Of a DNA stretch of 64,000 nucleotides, positions 9,049-17,626 are shown piece after piece. This DNA is from Streptomyces sp. NBC_01754 (lineage in GTDB: Bacteria; Actinomycetota; Actinomycetes; Streptomycetales; Streptomycetaceae). The DNA is taken from the NCBI RefSeq assembly GCF_035918015.1, contig NZ_CP109132.1, forward strand, positions 1,488,001 to 1,552,000. Direction: 5' to 3'. Under the pieces are notes generated by a model. The model saw only the letters and a list, made by a program, of their open reading frames with translations. It had not been told where the DNA came from and ran no database searches. Each line of letters opens with the position of its first letter. Position 1 is the stretch's first letter. The position numbers and the translations under genes are program-made.

Positions 9049-10116
9049 ATGGACCTCACACCCATCCAGCGCGACCGGGCCGGGTTGCAGTTCCTCGGCT
9101 CACTCCAGCGGTTCAGCGGCGGAGTGCTGCAACCCGCCGCGTGCCGTCGCCATGACGAGCTCGTCACCGACCCGCCCGCGACCCTGCCGGAACGCCGCCG
9201 GGCCGCCGCCGCCGCACTGGCGGATTTCGGCCCCTGGCATCTGGACCGGCTGCTGACCCGGTACGTCGCCGAGGAGATATACGTCCGCGCCCTGCCCACC
9301 GCGGAACGCTCACGCCAGGAGATCGAGTCCTGGCTCGACGTGCCCGATGACGCGCCGGGTTCGCTCCGGCTGGATCCGGACCTGACCCCGCCGCCGTACT
9401 GGTCACAGGGCTTCCACCTGACCACCGGCGGCTGGGACGGGCACGACCTGATGGCCGTGGCGATCAACGACATCGGCTATCCGTACGTGCTGATGCCCGG
9501 CGGGGTCGGCGCCGTGCGCACCGGCCAGAACCTCACCGACCAGCGCACCCAGGTCGTCCGGGAGGCCCCGCGCCGCTCGTACCGGCGGATCTTCGAGGCC
9601 GGCATGGGCAACGGGCGCTTCGCCGAGGCCGTCTCGCGCACCTTCCCCGAGGCGCGGTACGTCGGCGTGGAGCTCTCCGCCACCCAGCTCAGGTACGCCC
9701 GGGCCCGTGCGGTGCGGTCCGGCCTGGAGTGGGAACTCGTCCAGGCCCCCGCCGAGGCGACCGGCCTCGCGGACGGCTCCGTCGACCTGGCCACCGCCTT
9801 CACACTCTTCCACGAGCTCCCTCCCAGGGCCGCCCGTGCCGTGGTCGACGAGATGTTCCGCGTCCTCGAGCCCGGCGGAGACGTCGTGGTCGCGGACATC
9901 GCCCCGTACGAGCGCAACCAGGCGTTCCGCTCCGTGGTGCTGGACTGGGAGACCGACCACCGCGGGGAGCCCTTCATGCGCTCCTACCTGCAGTCCGACC
10001 TCGCCGAGACCCTCAGGGCGGCCGGCTTCGAGGACGTGACGGCCTACGGACTCGGTCACGGTGACTACCCCTGGGTGATCCGCGGCCGTAAATCGGAACA
10101 CCATTCCGACATCTAG
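9049..10116 (+). CDS. class I SAM-dependent methyltransferase 2 with GGWDGH N-terminal domain
   Basis: This 355-residue protein is a near-collinear paralogue of methyltransferase 1. The N-terminal domain opens with QRDRAGLQFLGSLQ and carries GFHLTTGGWDGHDLM (about 121-135). The C-terminal half holds a SAM motif I in variant form, FEAGMGNG (182-189), then VELS and the conserved VLEPGGDVVVADIAPYERN. The motif I variant still keeps the glycines needed for SAM. It lies 60 bp behind the CitE-like gene and is followed by a 293-bp regulatory gap, so it probably ends a two-gene unit. Acceptor unknown. Confidence 0.88.
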   Translation: MDLTPIQRDRAGLQFLGSLQRFSGGVLQPAACRRHDELVTDPPATLPERRRAAAAALADFGPWHLDRLLTRYVAEEIYVRALPTAERSRQEIESWLDVPDDAPGSLRLDPDLTPPPYWSQGFHLTTGGWDGHDLMAVAINDIGYPYVLMPGGVGAVRTGQNLTDQRTQVVREAPRRSYRRIFEAGMGNGRFAEAVSRTFPEARYVGVELSATQLRYARARAVRSGLEWELVQAPAEATGLADGSVDLATAFTLFHELPPRAARAVVDEMFRVLEPGGDVVVADIAPYERNQAFRSVVLDWETDHRGEPFMRSYLQSDLAETLRAAGFEDVTAYGLGHGDYPWVIRGRKSEHHSDI

Positions 10117-10356
10117 CCCGCAGTAGAACTTCCTCCAGCGCGCGACGACACAGGTGCACACCCCGGCACGCTCGCGCCACCGCGCCGCACCCCGAGCGCA
10201 CCGATGGCGCCACTTCTCGCATACCCCCAGGTGAGAACCGCCTCTCCAGGCGACCGAAGGGGACGCGCCACCCACATAACAACTCGGTCAAGCCTGATCC
10301 CCGACCGCCCCCACCCCTTGCCGGACGGTCCCCCAAGACTCAGGATTCCCTCTAAT

Positions 10357-10369
10357 GGAATTACGTTCC
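10357..10369. promoter_or_regulatory. IclR-type operator 3, upstream of the ABC importer operon
   Basis: GGAATTACGTTCC fits the same 5-3-5 palindrome with one mismatch. It lies about 40 bp before the solute-binding protein start. A half-site TGGAACG follows at 10376-10382. The remaining sequence of the 293-bp gap 10117-10409 shows no gene. Confidence 0.7.
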
Positions 10370-10409
10370 TATAAGTGGAACGCCAACAGCGCAGATTGGG
10401 AGGTTCCCA

Positions 10410-11963
10410 ATGAGCACCAGACGGGATGTCACCAGCGGCCCCGGCGTGAACCGGCGGCGGCTCCTCACCACCGGCATCGCCCTCACCGGCGTTCTGGTCG
10501 GCAGCGGCCTCCTCACCTCGTGCGGATCGCCGGGGGGCGGCAGCCCCGCCGCCGCCGGCAAGTCCAGGACGCTGACCATCGGCACCACGGTCATCGACGA
10601 CGCGATCCAGCCGATGAACGAGCAGTACACGACCTTCCAGTACAACGCCTTCGACGCGCTGGTCCGCACCAGCCGCAACCAGGACGACGCCACACCCCGG
10701 CTGGCGACCTCCTGGGAGCGCACCAGTGACACGGTGTGGCGCTTCGAGCTCCGTGAGGGCGTGACCTTCCACGACGGCTCCCCGCTGACCGCCGAGGACA
10801 TCGTCTTCACGTTCGAGGAGACAGCCGCCAAGCAGTACGCCAACGCGCAGACGATCTCCACCATCAAGAAGGTGCGGGCGGTCGGGACGTCGGCCGTCGA
10901 GATCGAGACCAGTGCCCCCGACCCGCTGCTGCTCGCCCGGGTCGGACAGGTCTTCATCGTCCCGAAGGCGTACTGGAAGGAGGTCGGTGAGGCGGGGTTC
11001 AACGCCGCCCCGATAGGTTCCGGCCAGTTCAGGATCACCAAGTTCAAGCAGGACGAGGGCATCGATTTCACGGCCTACAAGGACTACTGGGGCGAGGCCC
11101 CCAAGACCTCCGAGATCAAGCTGCGGTACTTCACCGACGCGGGCGCCCTGACCGCCGCGCTGGAGGCCGGCCAGGTCGACGCCGCCCAGGAGCTGCGCGC
11201 CGACGCGCTCCCCACCCTGAAGAACCGGTCCGGCATCACGGTCGCCACCGAGTTCAGCGGCAACCAGAACATGCTCCAGCTGAACACCTCCAAGGGGCCC
11301 TTCAAGGACATCCGCGTACGCCAGGCCGCGAACAAGGCCATCGACGCCCAGGCACTCGTCAAGGCCATCACCTACGGCGGCGGTGTGCTGGAGGACGGCC
11401 AGCTGCCCATCGAGGGGGTCTTCGGCCACTCCAAGGACATCAAGCGCCCGGCCTACGACCCGGAGGGCGCCCGCAAGCTCCTCAAGGAGGCCGGAGCGGT
11501 GGGCGCGAAGATCGAGATCACCGGCATGAACCTCTACAAGAACCTCTACGAGTCCGTCGCCGCACAGCTCGACGCGGTCGGCTTCTCCACGACGGTGCGC
11601 TCGGTGGAGACCGGCGTCTGGGTGCAGGAATTCCGCTCCGGCTCCAACGCCGACATCTTCTACCGGGGCGTCTCCTACACCGGTGTCTTCGATGCCGACC
11701 GCGCCTTCTCGTTCGTCTCCTCCTCGGCCAAGCCGTTCGTCGACGACCCCGAGTGGGACCGGCTGTACACCGCGCAGCGCAGCGAACTCGACCCCGTCGA
11801 GCGTCAGAAGCTCCTCGAGGAGGCCAGCAAGTACCTCAACGAGCAGTCGTACCTCCTGTGGACGTACGGCCGGCCGACGGTGGGTGCCATGCGTGACGGT
11901 GTCTCCGGTCTGACCTTCGAGAACGGCCTGATGCTGCTCATCGACAAGGTCTCGAAGAAATGA
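10410..11963 (+). CDS. ABC transporter solute-binding lipoprotein, family 5 (peptide/nickel type)
   Basis: This 517-residue protein captures the substrate for the importer encoded by the next genes. The N-terminus NRRRLLTTG is a Tat-like twin-arginine signal, followed by a hydrophobic stretch and lipobox LLTSC, with lipidation expected at Cys38. The mature part shows the family 5 pattern, including TPRLATSWERTSDTVWRFEL and LREGVTFHDGSPLTAEDIVF. Family 5 proteins bind peptides, opines, sugars and other ligands, so the substrate cannot be named. Its stop overlaps the start of methyltransferase 3 by four bases, so the transporter and methyltransferase are made together. Confidence 0.93.
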   Translation: MSTRRDVTSGPGVNRRRLLTTGIALTGVLVGSGLLTSCGSPGGGSPAAAGKSRTLTIGTTVIDDAIQPMNEQYTTFQYNAFDALVRTSRNQDDATPRLATSWERTSDTVWRFELREGVTFHDGSPLTAEDIVFTFEETAAKQYANAQTISTIKKVRAVGTSAVEIETSAPDPLLLARVGQVFIVPKAYWKEVGEAGFNAAPIGSGQFRITKFKQDEGIDFTAYKDYWGEAPKTSEIKLRYFTDAGALTAALEAGQVDAAQELRADALPTLKNRSGITVATEFSGNQNMLQLNTSKGPFKDIRVRQAANKAIDAQALVKAITYGGGVLEDGQLPIEGVFGHSKDIKRPAYDPEGARKLLKEAGAVGAKIEITGMNLYKNLYESVAAQLDAVGFSTTVRSVETGVWVQEFRSGSNADIFYRGVSYTGVFDADRAFSFVSSSAKPFVDDPEWDRLYTAQRSELDPVERQKLLEEASKYLNEQSYLLWTYGRPTVGAMRDGVSGLTFENGLMLLIDKVSKK

Positions 11964-13093
11964 CCCCCGACGGTATGCGCCCGGACGTCGTGCTCGCGCA
12001 GCGGGGCCGGGCCGAGCTCGAGTTCCTTCAGGGGATGCGAGCCGCTCTGGCCCCCTTGCGGGGCCGGGTACGTGAACGGGTCGAAGCGGCTCTCGACCCG
12101 GCGCGGGAGGACGGGGCCGGGGCGGCGGCCGCGGCCCGCCGCGGCGACCTCGACGGGGTGACGGCCTTCCGCGGCCACGTGGACCGGGCCCTCGCCGGTT
12201 CCGCCGACCTGGCGGTGCTCGGTGCCGCCCTGCGGTGGAACCGGCGGGTACTCACCCCCCGCGCCCTCGCCGCCTTCGGGGAGCGGGAGGAGCAGCTGTC
12301 GGCACTCGCCGCCGCACCCGATCCCGACGCGATCCAGGACCGGGGCCAGGACCGTGTCCCCCGCTACTGGGACTACGAGTTCCACGGCACCGCCGGCGGC
12401 TGGGACGGCCACGCGCACATGGGCTTCGTCCACCACGAGCTCGTCTACCGGTATCTGCTGGTACCGGCGTTCGGCGGCGACATCTTCGCACTGCGCGCCG
12501 CTGTCGCCGCCGCCGCCCCCCGCGACGACTACGCGGCGGTGTGCGACCTCGGATGCGGCACCGGCCAGTACACGATGAAGCTCGCGGAGGCCTACCCGCA
12601 GGCCCGCGTCACCGCCGTCGACCTCTCCCTGGCCGAACTGCGGTACGCGCAGCGGCGGGCGGCCGAGGCGGGCCACGACTGGCACCTCGTCCGGGCCCCC
12701 GCCGAGGACACCGGTCTGCTGGCCGGCAGCCAGGACCTCGTCACCTCCTTCATCCTGCTGCACGAGCTTCCCCCGCACGCGCTGCGGGCCGTCTTCGAGG
12801 AGGCGTACCGCCTGCTGGCGCCCGGCGGTGACCTGGTGTTCTCCGATGTCGCGCCGTACGCCGAGCGCACTGCGTACCAGGCGTGGGCGGACGACTGGGA
12901 CGCCGAGAACGGCCATGAGCCGTGGTGGCGCAGCACCGCCACCTACGACCTGGAGGGGGCTGCCCGGGACGCCGGCTTCACCGCGGTACGGCAACGGGCT
13001 CTGGGGGCGGGCGGGTATCCCTGGCTCGTCCTCGCCAGGAAACCCCTGGAGGGGGACGCCCCCGCCCGGAGCGACGAGGGAGGCACCCCGTGA
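11960..13093 (+). CDS. class I SAM-dependent methyltransferase 3 with divergent GGWDGH N-terminal domain
   Basis: This 377-residue protein is the most divergent of the three methyltransferases. It shares the start LAQRGRAELEFLQGM, the central FHGTAGGWDGHAHM (about 141-154) and the C-terminal LAPGGDLVFSDVAPYAERT. SAM motif I is the canonical DLGCGTG (196-202), followed by VDLS. It starts at an ATG overlapping the binding-protein stop and ends overlapping the GTG of the first ATPase. It is thus embedded inside the ABC importer operon, an unusual place that links methylation to the imported compound. Confidence 0.87.
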   Translation: MTPDGMRPDVVLAQRGRAELEFLQGMRAALAPLRGRVRERVEAALDPAREDGAGAAAAARRGDLDGVTAFRGHVDRALAGSADLAVLGAALRWNRRVLTPRALAAFGEREEQLSALAAAPDPDAIQDRGQDRVPRYWDYEFHGTAGGWDGHAHMGFVHHELVYRYLLVPAFGGDIFALRAAVAAAAPRDDYAAVCDLGCGTGQYTMKLAEAYPQARVTAVDLSLAELRYAQRRAAEAGHDWHLVRAPAEDTGLLAGSQDLVTSFILLHELPPHALRAVFEEAYRLLAPGGDLVFSDVAPYAERTAYQAWADDWDAENGHEPWWRSTATYDLEGAARDAGFTAVRQRALGAGGYPWLVLARKPLEGDAPARSDEGGTP

Positions 13094-14136
13094 AACCCCT
13101 GACCGTGAAGGCGCCCGGTGCCGAGCGCCACCACCGGGCCGAACCCGCGCTGGAACTCGCCGACGTGCGGGTCCGGCTGCCCACGGCGCGCGGCACCGCG
13201 CACATCATCCGCGGCGCCTCGTTCACCGTGGCCAGGGGAGAGGTCGTCGCGCTCGCGGGCGAGTCCGGATCGGGGAAGTCGACGGCGATCATGGCCGCAC
13301 TCCGGCTGCTGCCCCCCGGGGCGGTCACCGAGGGCCGGATCACCGTCGACGGCACCGATGTCCTGTCCCTCTCCCACGCGAAGGTGCGTGAGCTGCGGGC
13401 CCGTCGGGCGCGGCTGGTCTTCCAGGACCCCTGGAAGGCGCTGCACCCGATGCACAGCATCGGCCGGCAGCTGGTGGAGTCGGCCCGGAGCGCGGATCCG
13501 AAGCTCTCGAAGAAGGCCGCCCGCGACCTCGCCGGGGAGATGCTCGGCAAGGTCGGCATCCCCGATCCACGGGCACGGCTCGCCGCGTATCCGCACGAGG
13601 TCTCCGGCGGGCAGTTGCAGCGCATCGTGATCGCCATGGCACTGGTCGCCTCGCCCTCGCTGCTGTTCTGCGACGAGCCGACCACCGCCCTGGACGTCAC
13701 CACGCAGGCCCAGATCCTCGATCTGATCCGCGAACTCAACCGCGATCTCGGCATTTCCGTCGTGATCGCCTCCCACGACCTGGACGTCATCGCCGACGTC
13801 ACGGACCGGCTCGTCGTGATGTACGCCGGTGCCGTCGTCGAGGAGGGCCCCACCGCACAGGTGCTCTCCTCACCCCGGCACCCGTACACCTGGTCGCTGC
13901 TCCGGGCCGCGCCCGGCGGGCAGAGCGGTGAACGGCTGCACGCCATCGAGGGGCGGCCGCCCGCACCCACCGAGAGCATCACCGGCTGCTCGTTCGCGCC
14001 GCGCTGTTCGTCGGCCGGGGACGTGTGCCGGGACACCGGCCCGGGGCTGCGCACGGTTTCGCTCGGGCCGCCACGCCGGTCGGCCTGTCTGCTCGTCGAG
14101 GGCTACGGCCCACTCACGGAGGGGGCGAGGCAGTGA
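13090..14136 (+). CDS. oligopeptide/dipeptide-type ABC transporter ATPase (DppD-like)
   Basis: This 348-residue ATPase powers the importer. Walker A is GESGSGKST, the ABC signature is VSGGQLQR and Walker B is LLFCDEPTTALD. It ends with the Cys-containing tail typical of peptide-importer ATPases (CSFAPRCSSAGDVC), which in relatives can bind an iron-sulfur cluster. The GTG start overlaps the methyltransferase 3 stop, and its own stop overlaps the next ATPase start. Confidence 0.95.
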   Translation: MKPLTVKAPGAERHHRAEPALELADVRVRLPTARGTAHIIRGASFTVARGEVVALAGESGSGKSTAIMAALRLLPPGAVTEGRITVDGTDVLSLSHAKVRELRARRARLVFQDPWKALHPMHSIGRQLVESARSADPKLSKKAARDLAGEMLGKVGIPDPRARLAAYPHEVSGGQLQRIVIAMALVASPSLLFCDEPTTALDVTTQAQILDLIRELNRDLGISVVIASHDLDVIADVTDRLVVMYAGAVVEEGPTAQVLSSPRHPYTWSLLRAAPGGQSGERLHAIEGRPPAPTESITGCSFAPRCSSAGDVCRDTGPGLRTVSLGPPRRSACLLVEGYGPLTEGARQ

Positions 14137-15188
14137 CCGCCACCGAAGATCCGGTCGTCCGCATCACGGACCTGGTGAAGGAGTTCCCGGTCCGCGGACA
14201 CGGGAAGGGCAAGAAGACGCTACGGGCCGTCGACGGGGTGTCCCTGGAGATCGGGCGCGGGGAGACCGTGGGCCTGGTCGGCGAGTCCGGCAGTGGCAAG
14301 ACCACGGTCGGCCGCACCCTGATCCGGCTGTACCGGCCCACGTCCGGGGGTCTGGAGTTCGAGGGCGGCGACATCACCTCCGCGCGCGGCGCCCGGCTGC
14401 GCGGCCTGGTGCGCCGCCGGATGGCGATGGTCTTCCAGAACCCCTCCACCTCGCTCAATCCGTATCTGCGGGTGCGCGACGTACTCACCGAGCCGCTCCA
14501 GGTCCACCGGATCGGTGATGCCGCCGAGCGCCGCGCGACGGTCGACCGGATGCTCGACCGGGTCGGTCTCGACCCGGCCATGGGCGACCGCTATCCGCAG
14601 GAGCTCTCCGGCGGGCAGCGGCAGCGGGTGGGGATCGCACGCGCGTTGATGCTCGATCCGTCACTGGTCGTCGCCGACGAGCCCACCGCCTCGCTCGACG
14701 TCTCGGTCCAGGCCCAGATCGTCAACCTGATGCAGGACCTCCAGGAGGAACTGGGACTGGCCTACCTGTTCATCACGCACGATCTGTCCCTGGTACGGCA
14801 CATCAGCCACCGGGTCGCGGTCATGTACCTCGGCCGGCTGGTCGAACTCGCCCCCACGGCGGAGCTGTTCGACACACCGCTGCATCCGTACTCCGCCGCG
14901 CTCGCCTCGATGCAGCGGGAGCCGGAGCACCGCGTCGTCCCGGTCGGCGACATCCCGTCGCCGATCGACCGGCCGACCGGCTGTGTGTTCCGGTCGCGCT
15001 GTCCGGTCGCCACCGAACAGTGCGCGCGGACTCCACCGCTGGCCGAGGCACGGCCGGGGCGCTTCGTCGCCTGCCACCACCCCGGCCGGCTCGCCCTCGG
15101 CGGTGACGGCGGCACCCTGCGGACCGCACCCGCCAGGGTTCCCCTGGTGCCCCGGCCCACGACGGCCGCTTCAGTGAAGGAGGGCTGA
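14133..15188 (+). CDS. oligopeptide/dipeptide-type ABC transporter ATPase (DppF-like)
   Basis: This 351-residue second ATPase of the heterodimeric importer has Walker A GESGSGKTT, signature LSGGQRQR and Walker B LVVADEPTASLD. The C-terminal cysteine-containing segment GCVFRSRCPVATEQC is of the DppF/OppF type. The start is GTG at 14133, overlapping the previous stop. Small protein B follows five bases after its stop. Confidence 0.95.
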   Translation: MTATEDPVVRITDLVKEFPVRGHGKGKKTLRAVDGVSLEIGRGETVGLVGESGSGKTTVGRTLIRLYRPTSGGLEFEGGDITSARGARLRGLVRRRMAMVFQNPSTSLNPYLRVRDVLTEPLQVHRIGDAAERRATVDRMLDRVGLDPAMGDRYPQELSGGQRQRVGIARALMLDPSLVVADEPTASLDVSVQAQIVNLMQDLQEELGLAYLFITHDLSLVRHISHRVAVMYLGRLVELAPTAELFDTPLHPYSAALASMQREPEHRVVPVGDIPSPIDRPTGCVFRSRCPVATEQCARTPPLAEARPGRFVACHHPGRLALGGDGGTLRTAPARVPLVPRPTTAASVKEG

Positions 15189-15192
15189 CCGT

Positions 15193-15492
15193 ATGCCCGG
15201 ATTCGCCAAGAAGGACCCGCTGTACCTCGACCGTCCCGAGTACCTCGACGGCGTCTTCAACGCCGTGATGGAGCTGGCATCGGAACTCTGGGTACTGCGC
15301 GACCGGTTCTCCCTGCTCGAGGAGATCCTCGACGAGAAGGGCGTGGTGGTCCGCGAGGACCTGGAGACCCGTCCGCCGGGCCCCGAGGCCGCGGCCCGGC
15401 TGGCCGCCGACCGGCTGCGGTTCGCCGAGCGGCTGCTGGAGGGCTTCGCCGCCTCCCCGCCCCCTCCCCCTTCTCCGGGGGTGCCGCGGTGA
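15193..15492 (+). CDS. small helical protein B, paralogue of the protein at 4930-5211
   Basis: This 99-residue protein shares the ELASELWVLRDRFSLLEEIL core with small protein A. It then carries a charged, helix-prone tail and a proline-rich C-terminus. It has no signal peptide or membrane segment, so it should be cytoplasmic. The start ATG follows GGAGGG and its stop overlaps the first permease start, so translation is coupled to the importer. No function is known to me. Possible roles are a methyltransferase partner or a transporter-associated adaptor. Confidence 0.8.
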   Translation: MPGFAKKDPLYLDRPEYLDGVFNAVMELASELWVLRDRFSLLEEILDEKGVVVREDLETRPPGPEAAARLAADRLRFAERLLEGFAASPPPPPSPGVPR

Positions 15493-16415
15493 TCGGCTAC
15501 ACGCTCAGAAGGCTGAGCCTGCTCGTTCTCGTCGGCGTCGGCGTCTCGACCTTCCTGTTCGTACTGGCACACCTGTCGGGCGACCCGGCCGCCCTCCAGG
15601 CGCCACCGGACGCGACACCGGAGATGCTGGCGGCCACGCGGGAGCGGCTCGGCCTCAACGAGCCGCTCGTGACCCAGTACCTGCAGTCGCTCCTCGCCAA
15701 CTTCACGCTGGACTTCGGGGACTCCTTCTCCTTCCAGCAGCCCGCGGGCACTCTCGTCGGGCAGGCCATCGGCCCCAGTCTCTGGATCGTGCTCCCCGGC
15801 ATGGTCCTCGGTGTCCTCATCGCGTTCACCATCGGCACGGTGGCCGCGCTGCGGCCCAGCCGGCTCAGTGGCCGCGTCCTCATGGTCGGCGCCTTCATCG
15901 CCGGGGGCATCCCCTACTTCTGGATGGCACTGCTGCTGGTGCTGCTGTTCGCGGTGAAACTGCAGGTGCTTCCGGCCACCGGCAGCGCGGGCCTCTCCAG
16001 CCTGGTGATCCCCGTGGCCGTCCTGACCGTCTACACCGTTTCCACCACCTCCCGGCTGGTGCGCGGGCAGTTGCTCGACTCCTTCACCGAGGGATACGTG
16101 CTCACGGCCCGGTCCAAGGGCCTGTCCGCCCGACGGGTCCTGTTCCAGCACGCGACTCCGGGGGCGCTCCCCCCGTTGCTGGCCTGGCTGGGTGTGCAGT
16201 TCTCGTTCGTCTTCAGCGCTCTGCTGATCCTCGAACCCCTGCTCGGCTACAACGGACTCGGCGCTCTGCTGATCCGCAGCGTGACCAACCAGGACTTCCC
16301 GCTGGTGCAGGCCAGTGTGTTCTGCATGGCCATGCTGATCACGCTGGTCAATGTGGGCATGGACGTCATCGTCCGCCTGATCGACCCCCGGCTGCGAGCG
16401 AAGGCGGCGGCATGA
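15489..16415 (+). CDS. ABC transporter permease, DppB family
   Basis: This 308-residue integral membrane protein begins with the DppB-type TM1 region (GYTLRRLSLLVLVGVGVSTF). It has about six hydrophobic helices and the EAA-like loop around YVLTARSKGLSARRVLFQHA that contacts the ATPases. The GTG start overlaps the small protein B stop, and its stop overlaps the next permease. Confidence 0.94.
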   Translation: MIGYTLRRLSLLVLVGVGVSTFLFVLAHLSGDPAALQAPPDATPEMLAATRERLGLNEPLVTQYLQSLLANFTLDFGDSFSFQQPAGTLVGQAIGPSLWIVLPGMVLGVLIAFTIGTVAALRPSRLSGRVLMVGAFIAGGIPYFWMALLLVLLFAVKLQVLPATGSAGLSSLVIPVAVLTVYTVSTTSRLVRGQLLDSFTEGYVLTARSKGLSARRVLFQHATPGALPPLLAWLGVQFSFVFSALLILEPLLGYNGLGALLIRSVTNQDFPLVQASVFCMAMLITLVNVGMDVIVRLIDPRLRAKAAA

Positions 16416-17356
16416 CCATGAGCACGTCCACCCCCACCCCCGCCCCGTCGGCCGGGAAACCGCCCGCCGGTGACAGGCACAGGTCACGCGCCGGGGAGAT
16501 CGTCCGCCGCACCTGGGGCGACACCTCCGGAAAGATCGCGGTCGTGATGATCGCGCTCCTGGTGCTGGCCGCCCTCTGCGCGCCACTGCTCACGCCGTAC
16601 TCCCCCGTCGTCCAGGACCTGGCCCTGACCAACGAGAAGCCCTCCTGGCTCGGTGGTGCCGGCGGTCATCTGCTCGGTACCGATCCACTGGGCCGGGACG
16701 TGCTCTCACGGGTGCTGCACGGTCTGCGGCTGAGCCTCGCCGTCGGCCTCGGGGTCGCCTCCGCGGCCGCCGTCGTCGGGCTCGTCCTCGGACTGGTCGC
16801 CGGCTGGTACGAGAGCAGCCTCGGCGTGCTCCTGATGCGGCTGGCCGACATCCAGTTCGCCGTGCCGTTCGTCGCCGTCGGAGTCGCGATCGCGGCCGTG
16901 GTCGGACCGGGCATCGTCAAACTCGCCGTCATCCTCGCGGTGTGGGGCTGGGCGAGCTACGCCCGGACCATCGTGACCTCGGTCTCGCAGGTCAAGCGGC
17001 AGGACTTCGTCACCGCCGCCAGGACCGTCGGGGCGGGTACCACCCGGCTGATGTACCGCCACATCGCGCCGAACGTCGTCGGCCCCGTCATCATCCTGTG
17101 GTCCACCAGCGTCGGGGTGATGGTGCTCGTGGAGAGCGCGCTGAGCCTGCTCGGGCTCGGCACCCAGCCGCCGTCGTTCTCGCTCGGCAGTATGCTCGCC
17201 GATTCCCAGACGACCCTGCGACTGGCCTGGTGGGCGGCGGTCTTCCCGGGTTTGGCGATCATGCTGGTGGTGGTCGCGTTCAATCTGCTGGGAGACGCCC
17301 TGAGGGACGCGTTCAACCCTCAGGTGCGGCTGAGGAACGACCCCGAGCTCTGGTGA
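16412..17356 (+). CDS. ABC transporter permease, DppC family
   Basis: This 314-residue membrane protein has the DppC layout: a cytoplasmic N-terminus, one helix (IAVVMIALLVLAALCAPLL), the HLLGTDPLGRDVLSRVLHGL periplasm-side motif, and the EAA loop FVTAARTVGAGTTRLMYRHI. It is the last gene of the seven-gene importer operon and is followed by an unusually long inverted repeat. Confidence 0.94.
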   Translation: MTMSTSTPTPAPSAGKPPAGDRHRSRAGEIVRRTWGDTSGKIAVVMIALLVLAALCAPLLTPYSPVVQDLALTNEKPSWLGGAGGHLLGTDPLGRDVLSRVLHGLRLSLAVGLGVASAAAVVGLVLGLVAGWYESSLGVLLMRLADIQFAVPFVAVGVAIAAVVGPGIVKLAVILAVWGWASYARTIVTSVSQVKRQDFVTAARTVGAGTTRLMYRHIAPNVVGPVIILWSTSVGVMVLVESALSLLGLGTQPPSFSLGSMLADSQTTLRLAWWAAVFPGLAIMLVVVAFNLLGDALRDAFNPQVRLRNDPELW

Positions 17357-17407
17357 GCCCGTGGGACGGGCTGGCGGACCGTTCCGGACCCGTCGGCGTG
17401 TCCTCCC

Positions 17408-17476
17408 CCGCCCGCGCGAGCGCGTCGGTCCGCACCACCGGCACGGTGGTGCGGACCGACGCGCTCGCGCGGGCGG
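17408..17476. terminator. 69-bp perfect inverted repeat between convergent operons
   Basis: Two 33-base arms (17408-17440 and 17444-17476) are exact reverse complements around the 3-base loop GCA. It lies between the end of the importer operon and the end of the nitrilase gene. Position and symmetry fit a very strong bidirectional terminator. The arms are far longer than needed for that. Confidence 0.82.
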
Positions 17477-17569
17477 CCGACGGCACCCGTGTTCCGCGGC
17501 GCACACCGTCCGGTCCGGTCCCGGCGTGCCCGCTTCCGGTGCGCTGTCCCACCGCCCGGGGAACGCCGA

Positions 17570-17613
17570 AGCCCCCGCCGGCGCGGCCCGGACGGGCGGC
17601 GCCGGCGGGGGCT
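17570..17613 (-). terminator. hairpin downstream of the nitrilase-like gene
   Basis: Fifteen-base perfect arms (AGCCCCCGCCGGCGC and its complement) surround a 14-base loop, just past the nitrilase stop codon on the minus strand. Confidence 0.7.
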
Positions 17614-17626
17614 CCAGGGAGCGGGC

